The notes beneath the pieces are model-generated. The model made no database searches, was not told the DNA's origin, and saw nothing but the letters and a program-made list of their open reading frames with translations. Of a stretch of 31,951 nucleotides of DNA, positions 13,713 through 22,092 are shown in pieces (positions within the stretch are counted from its first letter, which is position 1; every line of letters begins with the position of its first letter). The stretch is taken from positions 1-31,951 of the forward strand of contig CAZLJE010000047.1 in the NCBI GenBank assembly GCA_964559835.1, in the 5' to 3' direction. The translations under genes and the position numbers were made by a program. This DNA is from DAISJI01 sp964559835. Lineage in GTDB: Bacteria > Acidobacteriota > Terriglobia > Terriglobales > Acidobacteriaceae.

Positions 13713-14951
13713 ATGAACAAGATATCGAGAAACGCTCTCCTGGTGATCGTCGCGCTGGCGACGTGCCTAACCGCGACCGCGGCCACCATCTCCAAGACGG
13801 CGAAGAAGAAGCCGGCAAAGGTCACCGAGAACGCCAAGACGCAGAAGCGGATGGCCAACCGGGCGAGCAGCCGCACTGCCGCCAGGACCGCGTCGAAGAA
13901 GCGGCGCCGCGTCAGCCAATACCAGTGGGTGAACGGGCATCGTCTGAAGCGCAACCGCTACTATGAGCGCTTCCTCGCCTCGTCGTTCACGGACTCCGAT
14001 ATCACAGCGGGTGACGTCACCGAAGGCGAAGATCCAGCCGTCCGCGCCGCTGCAATCGACGCGCTGGGCAACATGAACGGCACGGTTGTCGCGATCGACC
14101 CGACTACTGGCCGCATCATCGCCATGGTCAACCAGAAGCTGGCGCTGTCCGAAGGCGCTGAGCCCTGTTCGACGATCAAGCTGTCGGTCGCGCTCGCCGC
14201 GCTGAGCGAGAACATCATCACCAAGGACACGAAAGTCCAGCTTTCCAAGCGCGTCTCCATGGACCTGACCGACGCGCTGGCCCATTCGAACAACCAGTAC
14301 TTCGAAGCTCTCGGACGCCGGCTGGGCTTTGAGAAGGTCAGCTATTACGCTCACCAGTTTGGCCTGGGCGAACTGGCCGGCTGGAACGTCGGCGACGAGC
14401 ACCTTGGCGTTTATCCCTCGGAAGAGCTGGATGCCAAGCTCGGCGGCGTGGGACGCATGTGCTCCTTCGGCGAAAGCATCTCGATGACGCCGCTGCAACT
14501 GGGCGCGATGGTCTCCGCCATTGCCAACGGCGGAACGCTCTACTACCTGCAACATCCGACGTCGCAGACCGAAGTCGCGAACTTCGAGCCCAAGGTCAAG
14601 CGCTACCTCGACATCGCGAACATCATCCCCGAGATGATGCCTGGCATGACGGGCGCGGTCGAATACGGCACCGCGCGCAGCGTTCGCTGGAACTTCAGCG
14701 AGGAGCAGATCCTGGGCAAGACCGGCACTTGCTCGAACAACGGCACGCGCTTTGGCTGGTTCGCCTCGTTCGCCAATACGCAATACGGCAAGATTGTGAC
14801 CGTCGTCTTCCTCGAGGGCGGACGTCCGACCTTCGGCCCCAAGGCGGCTGAGATCGCCGGCAAGATGTACCGCAGGCTCTACGACGGATCGTATTTCGCA
14901 GGCAAGACTGCCATCACGTCGGACAAGAGCGCTGTCGGCGTCAGCCAGTAA
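13713..14951 (+). CDS. Penicillin-binding-protein-like transpeptidase
   Basis: About 412 residues, probably a periplasmic D,D-transpeptidase-type enzyme. A signal/anchor helix (ALLVIVALATCLTATAA) is followed by a strongly basic Lys/Arg/Ala segment to about residue 70. The serine-acyltransferase domain has all three motifs: STIK (Ser about 153), SNN (about 192) and KTGT (about 336). GTVVAIDPTTGRIIAMVNQ before the first motif and SMTPLQLGAMVSAIANGG in the middle match class-B/D transpeptidases. It lacks the large N-terminal dimerisation domain of FtsI-type proteins, so cross-linking, carboxypeptidase or beta-lactamase-like activity cannot be separated. ATG at 13713 is preferred because the anchor then starts MNKISRNALLV; a GTG at 13680 would add 11 residues. 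It converges with the kinase gene. Confidence 0.88.
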   Translation: MNKISRNALLVIVALATCLTATAATISKTAKKKPAKVTENAKTQKRMANRASSRTAARTASKKRRRVSQYQWVNGHRLKRNRYYERFLASSFTDSDITAGDVTEGEDPAVRAAAIDALGNMNGTVVAIDPTTGRIIAMVNQKLALSEGAEPCSTIKLSVALAALSENIITKDTKVQLSKRVSMDLTDALAHSNNQYFEALGRRLGFEKVSYYAHQFGLGELAGWNVGDEHLGVYPSEELDAKLGGVGRMCSFGESISMTPLQLGAMVSAIANGGTLYYLQHPTSQTEVANFEPKVKRYLDIANIIPEMMPGMTGAVEYGTARSVRWNFSEEQILGKTGTCSNNGTRFGWFASFANTQYGKIVTVVFLEGGRPTFGPKAAEIAGKMYRRLYDGSYFAGKTAITSDKSAVGVSQ

Positions 14952-14971
14952 ACAGCGCAGGGCACAAGGCT

Positions 14972-17358
14972 CTAATCAAGGCCGATTCGCTGCAGGAATT
15001 CGCGACACCGTGGGTCCTGGTGCAGCGGTTGGAATCTGCGTCGGGGTACCTTCAGGTAGGTAAGTTCAGGATCGCGTTCTTGGTATGCCTTATCAAGCCA
15101 GGCAAACGCGTTGTCCAGTTCTCCCAATGCTCCGTAGACGACGGCAATGGAAGCGGCGGAAACCAGACCGCGGTCGTGCTCTTCGTTCAGCTTGTTGAGA
15201 ATCTTCAGGGCCTCTTGACGCTGGCCTGCCGTGGCATAGGCAAAGCCCAAGTCCACAGTTAATTCCAGATCGTTGTGTCCCGATAATCGCAGCGCCTGCT
15301 GCAACTGCCGAATCGCTTCCTGAGGTTTGCCCTGGTTGATGTACGCCCAGGCCAGCGTTTGCAAAGCCGGCGGATAATTCGGGTCCATTTGCAGAGTGAC
15401 GCGCAATTGCTCCAGCGCCTCATCCATGCGGCCGGCCGCCAGCAGCCTGCCCGCGAGTGCGTTGTTGACCGGCAGCGAGAGTGGGTCGAGATCGCGGGCC
15501 CGCATGGCCTCGGTGATCGCCTCATCGAACCGCCCTACGTACGTGAGATAGCCTGCGTACCAATGGTGAGCGCGCGCATACCCTGGGTCGAGCTGGAGCG
15601 CGCGCTTGTATTCGCGCTCGGCGGCAGCCCAGTCCCACTCATGCGTCTCGGCGATGAACCCTAGCGAAGCGTGCGGTTCGGCCAGTGAGGAGTCCAACTC
15701 AATCGCCTTCAGCGCAGCTGCCTTGGCGCGCTCCAGCCTGTCTTGCGACGGATACACTCCCTTGAACCCAAGTACCGCATATGCGTCCGCCAGTCCTGAG
15801 TAGGCCAGTGCGTAAGTCGGGTCTCTGCCTATCGCCTGTTGAAAGTACTCAATGCTTTTTGCCAGCGCCGTCCCACTCCGCTCATTGAAGTAGTAGCGAC
15901 CTTTCAGGTAATCCTCGTGCGCTTCCGGATCCACCGCTCGCGTGCGCGCCATCTCCGAGCGCTCCTGCGGTGTCAGTTGGATCTCGATGCGATCGGCAAT
16001 CGTTCGCGCCATGTCGGTTTCCAGCTTGAGAATGTCACTGTATCTGCGTTGGTACTGTTCGGCCCACAAGTGCTGGTCGGTCGAGCCGTCGATCAACTGG
16101 ATGGAGACGCGCACTTGATCGCCTTCCCGCTGCACCGACCCTTCTATTACGGCGTTCACGTTCAGCTCGCGCGCGATCGCCGGCAACGGCTTCCTGGCTG
16201 CCTTGTACCCCATTACCGAAGTGCGCGAGATCACTTTCAAGGCGCCGATCCTGGAAAGGTTTGTAATCAACGCTTCGGTCATCCCATCGGCGAAATATTC
16301 CTGTTCGGGGTCGCGAGACAGATTGTCCAGCGGCAGCACCGCGATGGAATGAATCGGATGCGCACCTGTTGTGGGCCGAAACCAGCCCAGCTTCGAGCCC
16401 AGCGCGATTACGATCACCATGGCGACAGCACAGGCCAGGAGCATCAGCGATCGCCATGCCAGGCGGTGCGGGATCGTGTGCGCCCGGTCGGGCAGCATTG
16501 AGTCGCGCTTCAGCCGTTGCAAGTCCGCGCGAATCTCGCCGGCGTGCTGGTATCGAAGGTTGCAGTCTGTCTCCAGGCACCGGCTAATGATTGCTTCGAA
16601 TCTCGCCGGTATCTGCGGATTGAGTTTCACCACCGGCAGCGGCGAATTGCTCAGGATTGCGTGGGCCAACTCGCCTGAAGTTGCGCCGATAAACGGCAGC
16701 CTGCCTGTTGCCATCTCGTATAGCACTACCCCGAACGAGAACAGGTCCGTGCGCGCGTCCAATTCCTTGCCGCAGACTTGCTCGGGAGACATGTACATCA
16801 GCGTGCCAACCGGTTCGCCAGTCTGGCTCAATGCAGTCGGCATTTCGGCGACTTCTGCAGCCGGTTGCGCAGCCGTTGTTTTGGCCAACCCGAAATCCAG
16901 CACCTTAGCCTGTCTACGCGTTGTAACAAAGATGTTGGCGGGCTTGATATCACGATGCACGATGCCTTTGGCGTGGGCCGCATCCAGCGCGTCCGCAACT
17001 TGGATAGAAAAATCGATCAGCGAGTCGGGATCCAACGGTTGGCCTGCGATAGCGTACTTCAGTGTTTTGCCTTCCAGAAGCTCCATGGCGATAAACACTC
17101 GTCCACCATCATCGCCAATCTCGTAGATCGTGCAGATGTTGGGATGATTCAGCGCCGAGGCCGCGCGAGCTTCCCACCGGAATCGCTGCAACGCGTCGAA
17201 TCGTCGGTCCGATCATCGGGAAGAAACTTGAGGGCGACTCGCCGGCCGAGGTTCAGGTCTTCGGCCGAATACACCACGCCCATGCCACCTCCCCCAAGCT
17301 TTTGCAGGATGCGATAGTGGGAAACCGTCTGCCCGCTGAATAGGGACAGCGCACTCAC
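14972..17358 (-). pseudogene. Ser/Thr protein kinase with TolB-like and TPR domains, frameshifted
   Basis: Membrane-spanning Hanks-type kinase in two frames. The N-terminal part, from GTG at 17358, has the glycine loop LGGGGMGVVY (21-30) and the VALK lysine (44). The frame breaks at about 17196-17206. The next frame resumes with FDALQRFRWEARAASALNHPN, exactly the following kinase block. Then come HRDIKPANI (catalytic loop), DFGLAK, the YMSPEQ activation-loop end and DLFSFGVVLYEM. A membrane helix (SLMLLACAVAMVIVIALGS) leads to a TolB/FlgO-like domain (IAVLPLDNLSRDPEQEYFADG), then about eight TPRs. One base appears to be missing relative to an intact gene, so it is either a recent pseudogene or a sequence error. 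The whole architecture is typical of Acidobacteriota. Confidence 0.88.
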
Positions 17359-17413
17359 AGCAGGAATGGTAGGAGGGACGTTACCAGAAGGTCAATACCT
17401 GCGGATGACAAGA

Positions 17414-17444
17414 CAGTGGTCAGTGATCAGTGGTCGGTGATCAG
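17414..17444. repeat. Heptanucleotide tract (CAGTGRT units)
   Basis: CAGTGGT, CAGTGAT, CAGTGGT and CGGTGAT in exact 7-nt register, upstream of the kinase start. Confidence 0.85.
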
Positions 17445-17498
17445 AATGTGGACGCGCAGGTCTGGGTGCGATGAGGCATTCTCGGTTCGGAGAGGAAT

Positions 17499-17534
17499 CC
17501 CCACCGTCAGGCAAGAACGACCGGAAGGGTGGGG
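17499..17534. repeat. Hairpin of the GGGTGGGG palindrome type
   Basis: CCCCACC (17499-17505) pairs with GGTGGGG (17528-17534). The right side reads AAGGGTGGGGCAACCGG, close to the trailing half of the 13613 and 17592 repeats, so it is probably a diverged member. Confidence 0.6.
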
Positions 17535-17591
17535 CAACCGGCATTCAGGCTCACGCAAAGGGTGGACCAGCCCCGACCTTCATTGTGGATT

Positions 17592-17635
17592 CCCACCCTT
17601 TCCAAAACCGCGATAAAGGTGAGGCACCCGACTCT
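17592..17635. repeat. Palindromic intergenic repeat, CCCACCC type, copy 2
   Basis: CCCACCCTTTCCAAAACCG, a short spacer, then AAAGGTGAGGCACCCGACTCT. It matches 13613-13653 in order and loop. It ends at the stop codon of the minus-strand gene at 17634. Confidence 0.75.
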
Positions 17636-17948
17636 ATCCGTGCTGCTTAACGGCTTTTGCAATGCCGGGTGCGGCGGCAGCGAGATCTTTCACGTTCATT
17701 ACGGGTCGGATGGATACCTTCGCATTGAATGCGAGGAACCACGGTTCGGCGACAGCGGGGATCTGCGATGTGTCGTTCATGTCGAAAACGACAGACGCTG
17801 ACCTACAGCCTTCGTCGTCCGCGAAGAAGTACGCCGCTTCCGGCTTGAGGTCGGCAAGGATCTGTTCAATCGTGGCGCCCAGGGTGCCTGCTTTCGCCGC
17901 CGCATTGCCTATTTCCACAGGAATCGAAGGCCGCAAGAGCATTCGCAT
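17634..17948 (-). CDS. Small conserved hypothetical protein
   Basis: 104 residues, probably cytoplasmic, alpha/beta. The sequence includes EIGNAAAKAGTLGATIEQIL, DLKPEAAYFFADDEG, ASVVFDMNDTSQIPAVAEPWF and VSIRPVMNVKDL. This pattern resembles a widespread family of about 100-residue hypothetical proteins (ferredoxin-like fold suspected), but I cannot name a function. ATG at 17948 is chosen because GGAGG lies eight bases upstream; longer frames to 18119 lack such a site. It is followed downstream by the palindromic repeat and sits on its own transcriptionally. Confidence 0.75.
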   Translation of the reverse strand: MRMLLRPSIPVEIGNAAAKAGTLGATIEQILADLKPEAAYFFADDEGCRSASVVFDMNDTSQIPAVAEPWFLAFNAKVSIRPVMNVKDLAAAAPGIAKAVKQHG

Positions 17949-18216
17949 AAGCCATCCTCCACGAGACCAATTAGGGCGGATTATATGCCGGAAAGTGCGC
18001 AAGCGTGGGAGTGGAAGGCCGACCCGTACAATAGGCGACGAATGAGTACAGCGGAGAAAACGGCGCCGAAATCCGGTCGTGGCCCGGAGAAAAAATCTCC
18101 AACTAGAGGCCGGATACATTTAGGCAGACTGTACTGCGCCGAACCACTCTCGTATTGCAGGTCGGCGGCGGACCATACATTGATCGTAGCGACACTGCCA
18201 GAATCCATCAAAAAAA

Positions 18217-18948
18217 CTATAGCGATTGGACGGGTATGGCGGTGACGTCGTCGATCAGTCCGACTTCCTTCTGCACAAAGGGCTCCGCGTACTTCACTCC
18301 CGCCAGCAATCCGTAAAACTTGGCCATGGTTTCGACGCGGTCGCGTATCTCGGCGTGCTGTGGGAAAAGGCCCGTGCCCTCCTGCTGGTCGGCATATTGC
18401 GATTTGTAGGCCATCAGCGAGGCGAAGCGGGCTTCGAACTGATCGGTGATGTCGATGACGAACGTCGGGCGGACGTCGAAGTAGAGGCTAGCGTAGATGA
18501 TCTTGAAGGGGCGATGGGGTTCGCCTTCGATAGCAAGCTTCTTCAGTCCGGCAAGGAAACAGGCTTCGTACGCAAGCGTTGACGACGTGTAGTGATCCGG
18601 GTGCCGTCCTTGCCAGTAGGGAAGAATGACGACGCGAGGACGCGCCTGGCGGATTACGCTCGCCACCTTCAGCCGATTTTCATACGTGTTCTCGACACGG
18701 CCATCGGGGATGTCGAGCGCATCGCGCCAGGTGGCTTTCAGGATGCGTGCAGCTTCGGCGGCTTCGCGGGCGCGGTCGTCGGCTGTACCGCGCGTGCCCA
18801 TCTCACCACGAGTGAGGTCGAGGATGGCGGTGCGATGTCCTTTGTCGGCGGCTTTCAATAGCGTGCCGCCGCAGGTCTGCTCGACGTCGTCGCGGTGGGC
18901 GGCGATGGCGAGAACATCGACGATGTGATGATCTGGTGATCTGGTCAT
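18217..18948 (-). CDS. bshB1: BshB1-type N-acetyl-alpha-D-glucosaminyl L-malate deacetylase (LmbE/PIG-L family)
   Basis: Zinc deacetylase of bacillithiol biosynthesis, removing acetate from GlcNAc-malate before cysteine addition. The 243-residue product has the LmbE start VDVLAIAAHRDDVEQTCGGTL (the family AHPDD motif reads AHRDD here), LTRGEMGTRGT, IPDGRVENT, LPYWQGRHPDHY (second metal site) and the BshB1-like tail FYGLLAGVKYAEPF. The AHRDD form replaces the usual Pro by Arg. The first codons (MTRSPDHH) lie in an 8-nt repeat tract, and no ribosome-binding site is seen, so the exact start is uncertain. It follows the small membrane protein and prenyl synthase genes on the same strand. Confidence 0.88.
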   Translation of the reverse strand: MTRSPDHHIVDVLAIAAHRDDVEQTCGGTLLKAADKGHRTAILDLTRGEMGTRGTADDRAREAAEAARILKATWRDALDIPDGRVENTYENRLKVASVIRQARPRVVILPYWQGRHPDHYTSSTLAYEACFLAGLKKLAIEGEPHRPFKIIYASLYFDVRPTFVIDITDQFEARFASLMAYKSQYADQQEGTGLFPQHAEIRDRVETMAKFYGLLAGVKYAEPFVQKEVGLIDDVTAIPVQSL

Positions 18949-18966
18949 CTGGTCATCTGGTGATCC
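18927..18966. repeat. Octanucleotide tract (GATCTGGT / CATCTGGT) over the bshB1 start
   Basis: Two GATCTGGT and two CATCTGGT units in perfect 8-nt register, flanked by partial units. The tract covers the predicted start codon and first residues of bshB1. Confidence 0.85.
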
Positions 18967-18973
18967 GAAAACA

Positions 18974-19207
18974 TTACCGTAGCAACAGAATCTTCAACCA
19001 GACGAGAGAAACTATTGCTGGAGGTATCAAGAACATCCAACCGTTTCTCTCGCGTACCAACGCCATGATTGCGAGCACCAGACTTGCCCCAAGCGGAATA
19101 AACTCCAGCAAGCTGCCTCTCATAAGAAACCAAACGAGAAATAGCAAGACACTGATCTTGCCGAACTTGTAGCGATGCTCATTTAGCCCCTCAGCTATGG
19201 CAGTCAT
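18974..19207 (-). CDS. Small membrane protein of unknown function
   Basis: 77 residues with a short polar N-terminus (MTAIAEGLNEHRYKFGK). Two to three hydrophobic segments follow (ISVLLFLVWFLM, FIPLGASLVLAIMALV, WMFLIPPAIVSLVWLKILLL). No family recognised. ATG at 19207 begins four bases after the prenyl-synthase TGA, implying coupled translation; an upstream in-frame TTG at 19228 would overlap that gene. It lies between an isoprenoid enzyme and bshB1, but the sequence gives no direct functional link. Confidence 0.65.
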   Translation of the reverse strand: MTAIAEGLNEHRYKFGKISVLLFLVWFLMRGSLLEFIPLGASLVLAIMALVRERNGWMFLIPPAIVSLVWLKILLLR

Positions 19208-19211
19208 TAAC

Positions 19212-20147
19212 TCACTTCTTTCTCTCAACGAGAAAATGCGCGAGGTCCTTCAGCGTCTGTGCACGCTCGCCGAAGGAATCCAGTTGCTGGCAGGCGGATG
19301 TGACGAGGTCGTCGGCCTTTTGCATCGAGGCATCGAGGCCGAACAGCGCAGGGTACGTCGCCTTCTCAGACGCGATGTCTTTACCCGCCGTTTTGCCCAA
19401 TTGCTCGGAGGTTTGCGTGACATCGAGGATGTCGTCGGCGATCTGGAAGGCCAATCCCGCCTGACGTCCGAAGCAGCGCAGCTTGGCGACGTTGGCTTCG
19501 TCGGTGCCGGCATACAGCCCGCCGGTGACAAGGCTGGCGGTGATGAGCGCGCCGGTCTTCGAGCGATGGATGTAGGCGAGTTCGTCGGCCGTGACCTTCT
19601 TGTGTTCGGCTTCAAGGTCGGCGACCTGGCCGCCGATCATGCCCTCGACGGTGCCGGTGGCATGAGCGATCTCAGCGATGATCTGCACGCGCGCTTCGGG
19701 CGGGCAGGCCAGCCTAGCTAGGACTTCGTAAGCGTAGGTCTGGAGGGCGTCGCCGGCGAGGATGGCGGTCGCCTCGCCGAACGCCTTGTGGCATGTGGGA
19801 CGGCCGCGGCGAAGGTCGTCGTTGTCGAGGGCGGGGAGATCGTCGTGAATGAGCGAATAGGTGTGCAGCATCTCCAGCGCGGCGCCGAGGTCTTCGACAC
19901 CAAGAGGGAGCATGCCGGACACCCCGTCGCGCGCAACACCGGCGCGCGCCGGGGACCCCGTAATGGCGCCGCCGATCATGCGCGCCGCCTCGATACACAG
20001 GATCGGGCGCAGGCGCTTGCCTCCGGCAAAGACGCTGTGCCGCATGGCCGCGTGGATCGACGGCGGGAACTGAGTCGCAGGCGGGAGAAGACGCTCCAAG
20101 GCTTCGTCCGCCATGCGCTGGCCCTTGACCAGAATGTCCTGGAGCAT
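19212..20147 (-). CDS. ispA: Polyprenyl (farnesyl/geranylgeranyl-type) diphosphate synthase
   Basis: Soluble prenyltransferase joining isopentenyl diphosphate to allylic diphosphates; product chain length cannot be read safely. The 311-residue protein starts MLQDILVKGQRMADEAL, carries FAGGKRLRPILCIEAARM (diphosphate-binding Arg/Lys), the first Asp-rich motif DDLPALDNDDLRRGRPTCH, GQVADLEAE and the second Asp-rich motif FQIADDILDVTQ. Between the KRLRP block and the first Asp motif is a Gly/Ala/Arg-rich insert (SPARAGVARDGVSGMLPLG) that looks like an addition relative to relatives. ATG at 20147 is chosen because sequence further upstream is repeat-derived and unlike the family. It heads a group with the small membrane protein and bshB1. 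Confidence 0.9.
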   Translation of the reverse strand: MLQDILVKGQRMADEALERLLPPATQFPPSIHAAMRHSVFAGGKRLRPILCIEAARMIGGAITGSPARAGVARDGVSGMLPLGVEDLGAALEMLHTYSLIHDDLPALDNDDLRRGRPTCHKAFGEATAILAGDALQTYAYEVLARLACPPEARVQIIAEIAHATGTVEGMIGGQVADLEAEHKKVTADELAYIHRSKTGALITASLVTGGLYAGTDEANVAKLRCFGRQAGLAFQIADDILDVTQTSEQLGKTAGKDIASEKATYPALFGLDASMQKADDLVTSACQQLDSFGERAQTLKDLAHFLVERKK

Positions 20148-20189
20148 AAGCCGAGAAGTATAGCAGCGGGAAAAATCAAAGCCACTGCC

Positions 20190-20239
20190 GATTGTCGATT
20201 GAAGATTGCCGATTGAACTCAGGATTGGGCGATTGCGGG
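20190..20239. repeat. Heptanucleotide tract (GATTGNN units)
   Basis: GATTGTC, GATTGAA, GATTGCC, GATTGAA, then GATTGGGC and GATTGCGG at 7-8-nt spacing, between the prenyl synthase start and the toxin stop. Confidence 0.85.
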
Positions 20240-20247
20240 CCGGGGCG

Positions 20248-20541
20248 TTACTCGCCGAAGATCTGGTCGATGTCGCGAAAACCGCTGAGCACGCGTGCGA
20301 TGGCAACGCCGCCCTTGATACGCCGATAGTAAATCAAGTAATTGCCTTCGGGAATGCTACGCAACCCGCGACTGATGTCGTCACGTGTTCGTCCGAGCAG
20401 GGGGTTCCGGGCAAGCAGTTCGAACGCCGCGTCGAACTCTTCCATTAGTTGGTCCGCAGCCCTCGGATTGTCAGCTGCCACATAAGCCCAAATCTCGGAG
20501 AGATCCCGGGTTGCGTCTTTGCTACGTCTGAATTTAGCCAA
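20248..20541 (-). CDS. parE: ParE/RelE-superfamily toxin
   Basis: 97 residues. The sequence FRRSKDATRDLSEIWAYVAADNPRAADQLMEEFDAAFELLARNPLLGRTRDDI, then GLRSIPEGNYLIYYRRIKGGVAIARVLSG, matches ParE-type toxins (members of this family poison gyrase). The preferred start is TTG at 20541, overlapping the antitoxin end by eight bases, which yields MAKFRRSKD like other family members. A longer frame from an upstream ATG at 20616 would add residues read out of frame across the antitoxin gene. Translational coupling to the antitoxin is expected. Confidence 0.88.
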   Translation of the reverse strand: MAKFRRSKDATRDLSEIWAYVAADNPRAADQLMEEFDAAFELLARNPLLGRTRDDISRGLRSIPEGNYLIYYRRIKGGVAIARVLSGFRDIDQIFGE

Positions 20542-20794
20542 CTTTCTTGCGCCGTGCCGCGAGAAGCTTGCGTCCTTCCGCTTTGATATCTTCCATCGAC
20601 AGATCTGAGAATTCACCGCGTTTTATCTGCTCGAGCGCAGGCCGAATCTGCTCCCTCAGCCACTCCAGCTTCTTGTCCCGCTCTTCCATCGCCCGGAGCG
20701 CGTCGCGGACGACTTCGCTGGCGGTCTGATACTTGCCTTCTTTGACTTTGCGGTTGATGTATTTTTCGAGGCGGGGTGTCAGCGATACATTCAT
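20534..20794 (-). CDS. parD: ParD-family antitoxin (ribbon-helix-helix)
   Basis: 86 residues. The N-terminus MNVSLTPRLEKYINRKVKEGKYQTASEVVRDALRAMEERD is the ParD/CopG ribbon-helix-helix DNA-binding fold. The C-terminal half (LREQIRPALEQIKRGEFSDLSMEDI) is the toxin-binding helical tail. ATG at 20794 is chosen from the family's usual start. The gene precedes and overlaps the toxin; ParD usually represses the shared promoter, which would lie in 20795-20910 facing the ligase gene. Confidence 0.9.
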   Translation of the reverse strand: MNVSLTPRLEKYINRKVKEGKYQTASEVVRDALRAMEERDKKLEWLREQIRPALEQIKRGEFSDLSMEDIKAEGRKLLAARRKKVG

Positions 20795-20910
20795 GAAGCG
20801 GGATTCTACTGCCGATAACAGGAAATAGCAAAAACTGTTATCGACGGCAATGCTGTATCCAGCGGGCGGAACTGACCTGCACCGTACGCGATCGCCGCAT
20901 CTAATCTGAC

Positions 20911-22017
20911 ATGCCGCGCGTATCCAACAGCCGACCCGACCGCGTCGCCGAAGCCGCCGTTCCCGCTGAGGATTTGAAACAGAATTTCCCGCCCATCGAC
21001 CTGCCAATCCGGCCGCCATTTCCGCCGATGGAAGCGAGGTCGGTGAAGGAGGTCCCGGAAGGGAACAGCTGGCTGTACGAGCCCAAGTGGGACGGATTCC
21101 GCTGCCTGATCTTTCGCAAGGATGACCAGGTGCTGATGCAGTCGAAGGCGGGGCAGCCCCTGGGCCGATACTTTCCGGAATTGGTGTCGGCGGTTCGCAG
21201 TCTGCCGGTGGACCAGTTCGTGCTCGACGGCGAGATCGTCATCTTCGCCGGCGGGCAGCCGTCGTTCGATGACCTGCTGATGCGCATTCATCCCGCGGAG
21301 AGCAGGATCCGCCGGCTGGCGCAGGAGACACCCGCGTCATATTTGGCGTTCGACCTGCTGGTGGATGAGCACGGGAATACGCTCATCGAGAAATCGCAAC
21401 TCGAGAGAAGGGAAGCGCTGGAGCAGTTCTTCCGGAACATAGGAAAGTCGAAATCCATCCAGCTCTCGCCAAGCACACCCGACCACGCGCAGGCGCTGCG
21501 CTGGATGAAAGAGCTGGCCGGAAGCGGGTTCGACGGCGTGATCGCCAAGCCGGCGGGGATGTTGTATGCGTCGGGCGAGCGCGCGATGCAGAAGATCAAG
21601 AAGGTCCGGACGGCCGATTGTGTGGTCGGCGGATTCCGGTGGGCGAGCAAGGGCGGGGAAGTCGGGTCATTACTGCTGGGGTTGTATAACGGGGAAGGCC
21701 TACTGGACCACGTCGGGTTTACCTCCAGTTTTCGAACGGAACAGCGGAAAGAGTTAAAGAAAATCTTGAAGCCGCTGATGGGGGGCAAGGGATTTACCGG
21801 GCGCGCTCCCGGAGGGCCCAGCCGATGGAGCACGGAGCGCAGTGGCGAGTGGGAAGCGCTGCAGCCCAAGCTAGTCTGCGAGGTGTCGTTCGATTACTTC
21901 AACCAGGGACGGTTCCGTCACGGAACCAAGTTCCTGCGCTGGCGGCCGGACAAAAATCCACGGCAGTGCACGATGGAACAGGTAAGGCCGAGTGGATCGA
22001 GGAAGAAAATCGCTTAG
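20911..22017 (+). CDS. ligC: Stand-alone ATP-dependent DNA ligase (LigC type)
   Basis: 368-residue DNA ligase. The adenylation motif is EPKWDGFR, with the nucleotidyl lysine at about residue 59. Further motifs are LDGEIVIF (III), YLAFDLL, FDGVIAKP (IV) and MQKIKKVRTADCVVGGFR (V). The OB-fold part ends VCEVSFDYFNQGRFRHGTKFLRWRPDKNPRQC, closely resembling mycobacterial LigC. No polymerase or nuclease domain as in LigD is fused, and no Ku gene is seen in this window. LigC-type enzymes are linked to base-excision repair or minor end joining. It is divergent from parDE. Its 3' end runs into a repeat tract. Confidence 0.9.
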   Translation: MPRVSNSRPDRVAEAAVPAEDLKQNFPPIDLPIRPPFPPMEARSVKEVPEGNSWLYEPKWDGFRCLIFRKDDQVLMQSKAGQPLGRYFPELVSAVRSLPVDQFVLDGEIVIFAGGQPSFDDLLMRIHPAESRIRRLAQETPASYLAFDLLVDEHGNTLIEKSQLERREALEQFFRNIGKSKSIQLSPSTPDHAQALRWMKELAGSGFDGVIAKPAGMLYASGERAMQKIKKVRTADCVVGGFRWASKGGEVGSLLLGLYNGEGLLDHVGFTSSFRTEQRKELKKILKPLMGGKGFTGRAPGGPSRWSTERSGEWEALQPKLVCEVSFDYFNQGRFRHGTKFLRWRPDKNPRQCTMEQVRPSGSRKKIA

Positions 22018-22018
22018 G

Positions 22019-22088
22019 GGATTTGTGATTTAGCGATTTGCGATTGGTGATTTCAAATCACTCAATCACAAATCACTAAATCACCAAT
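22019..22088. repeat. Heptanucleotide tract with inverted arms between ligC and the receiver gene
   Basis: GATTTGT, GATTTAGC, GATTTGC and GATTGGT, then GATTTC, then the inverted CAAATCA, CTCAATCA, CAAATCA and CTAAATCA. The centre can pair as GATTGGTGATTT against AAATCACTCAATC. It lies between two convergent genes, so it may act as a two-way terminator. Confidence 0.85.
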
Positions 22089-22092
22089 GTGT

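Larger units (their letters stand above)
17359..17633. other. Repeat-filled intergenic stretch
   Basis: No gene. It holds a 7-nt-period tract (17414-17444), a CCCCACC/GGTGGGG hairpin (17499-17534) and the second palindromic repeat (17592-17635). Confidence 0.7.

Noticed and set aside
17985..18245. 86-codon plus-strand frame between two minus-strand genes
   Set aside because: No clear start signal, mixed composition, and overlaps the bshB1 end.
20534..21019. 161-codon extended form of the antitoxin
   Set aside because: The extra N-terminus overlaps the ligase gene and is unlike ParD; the start at 20794 fits the family.
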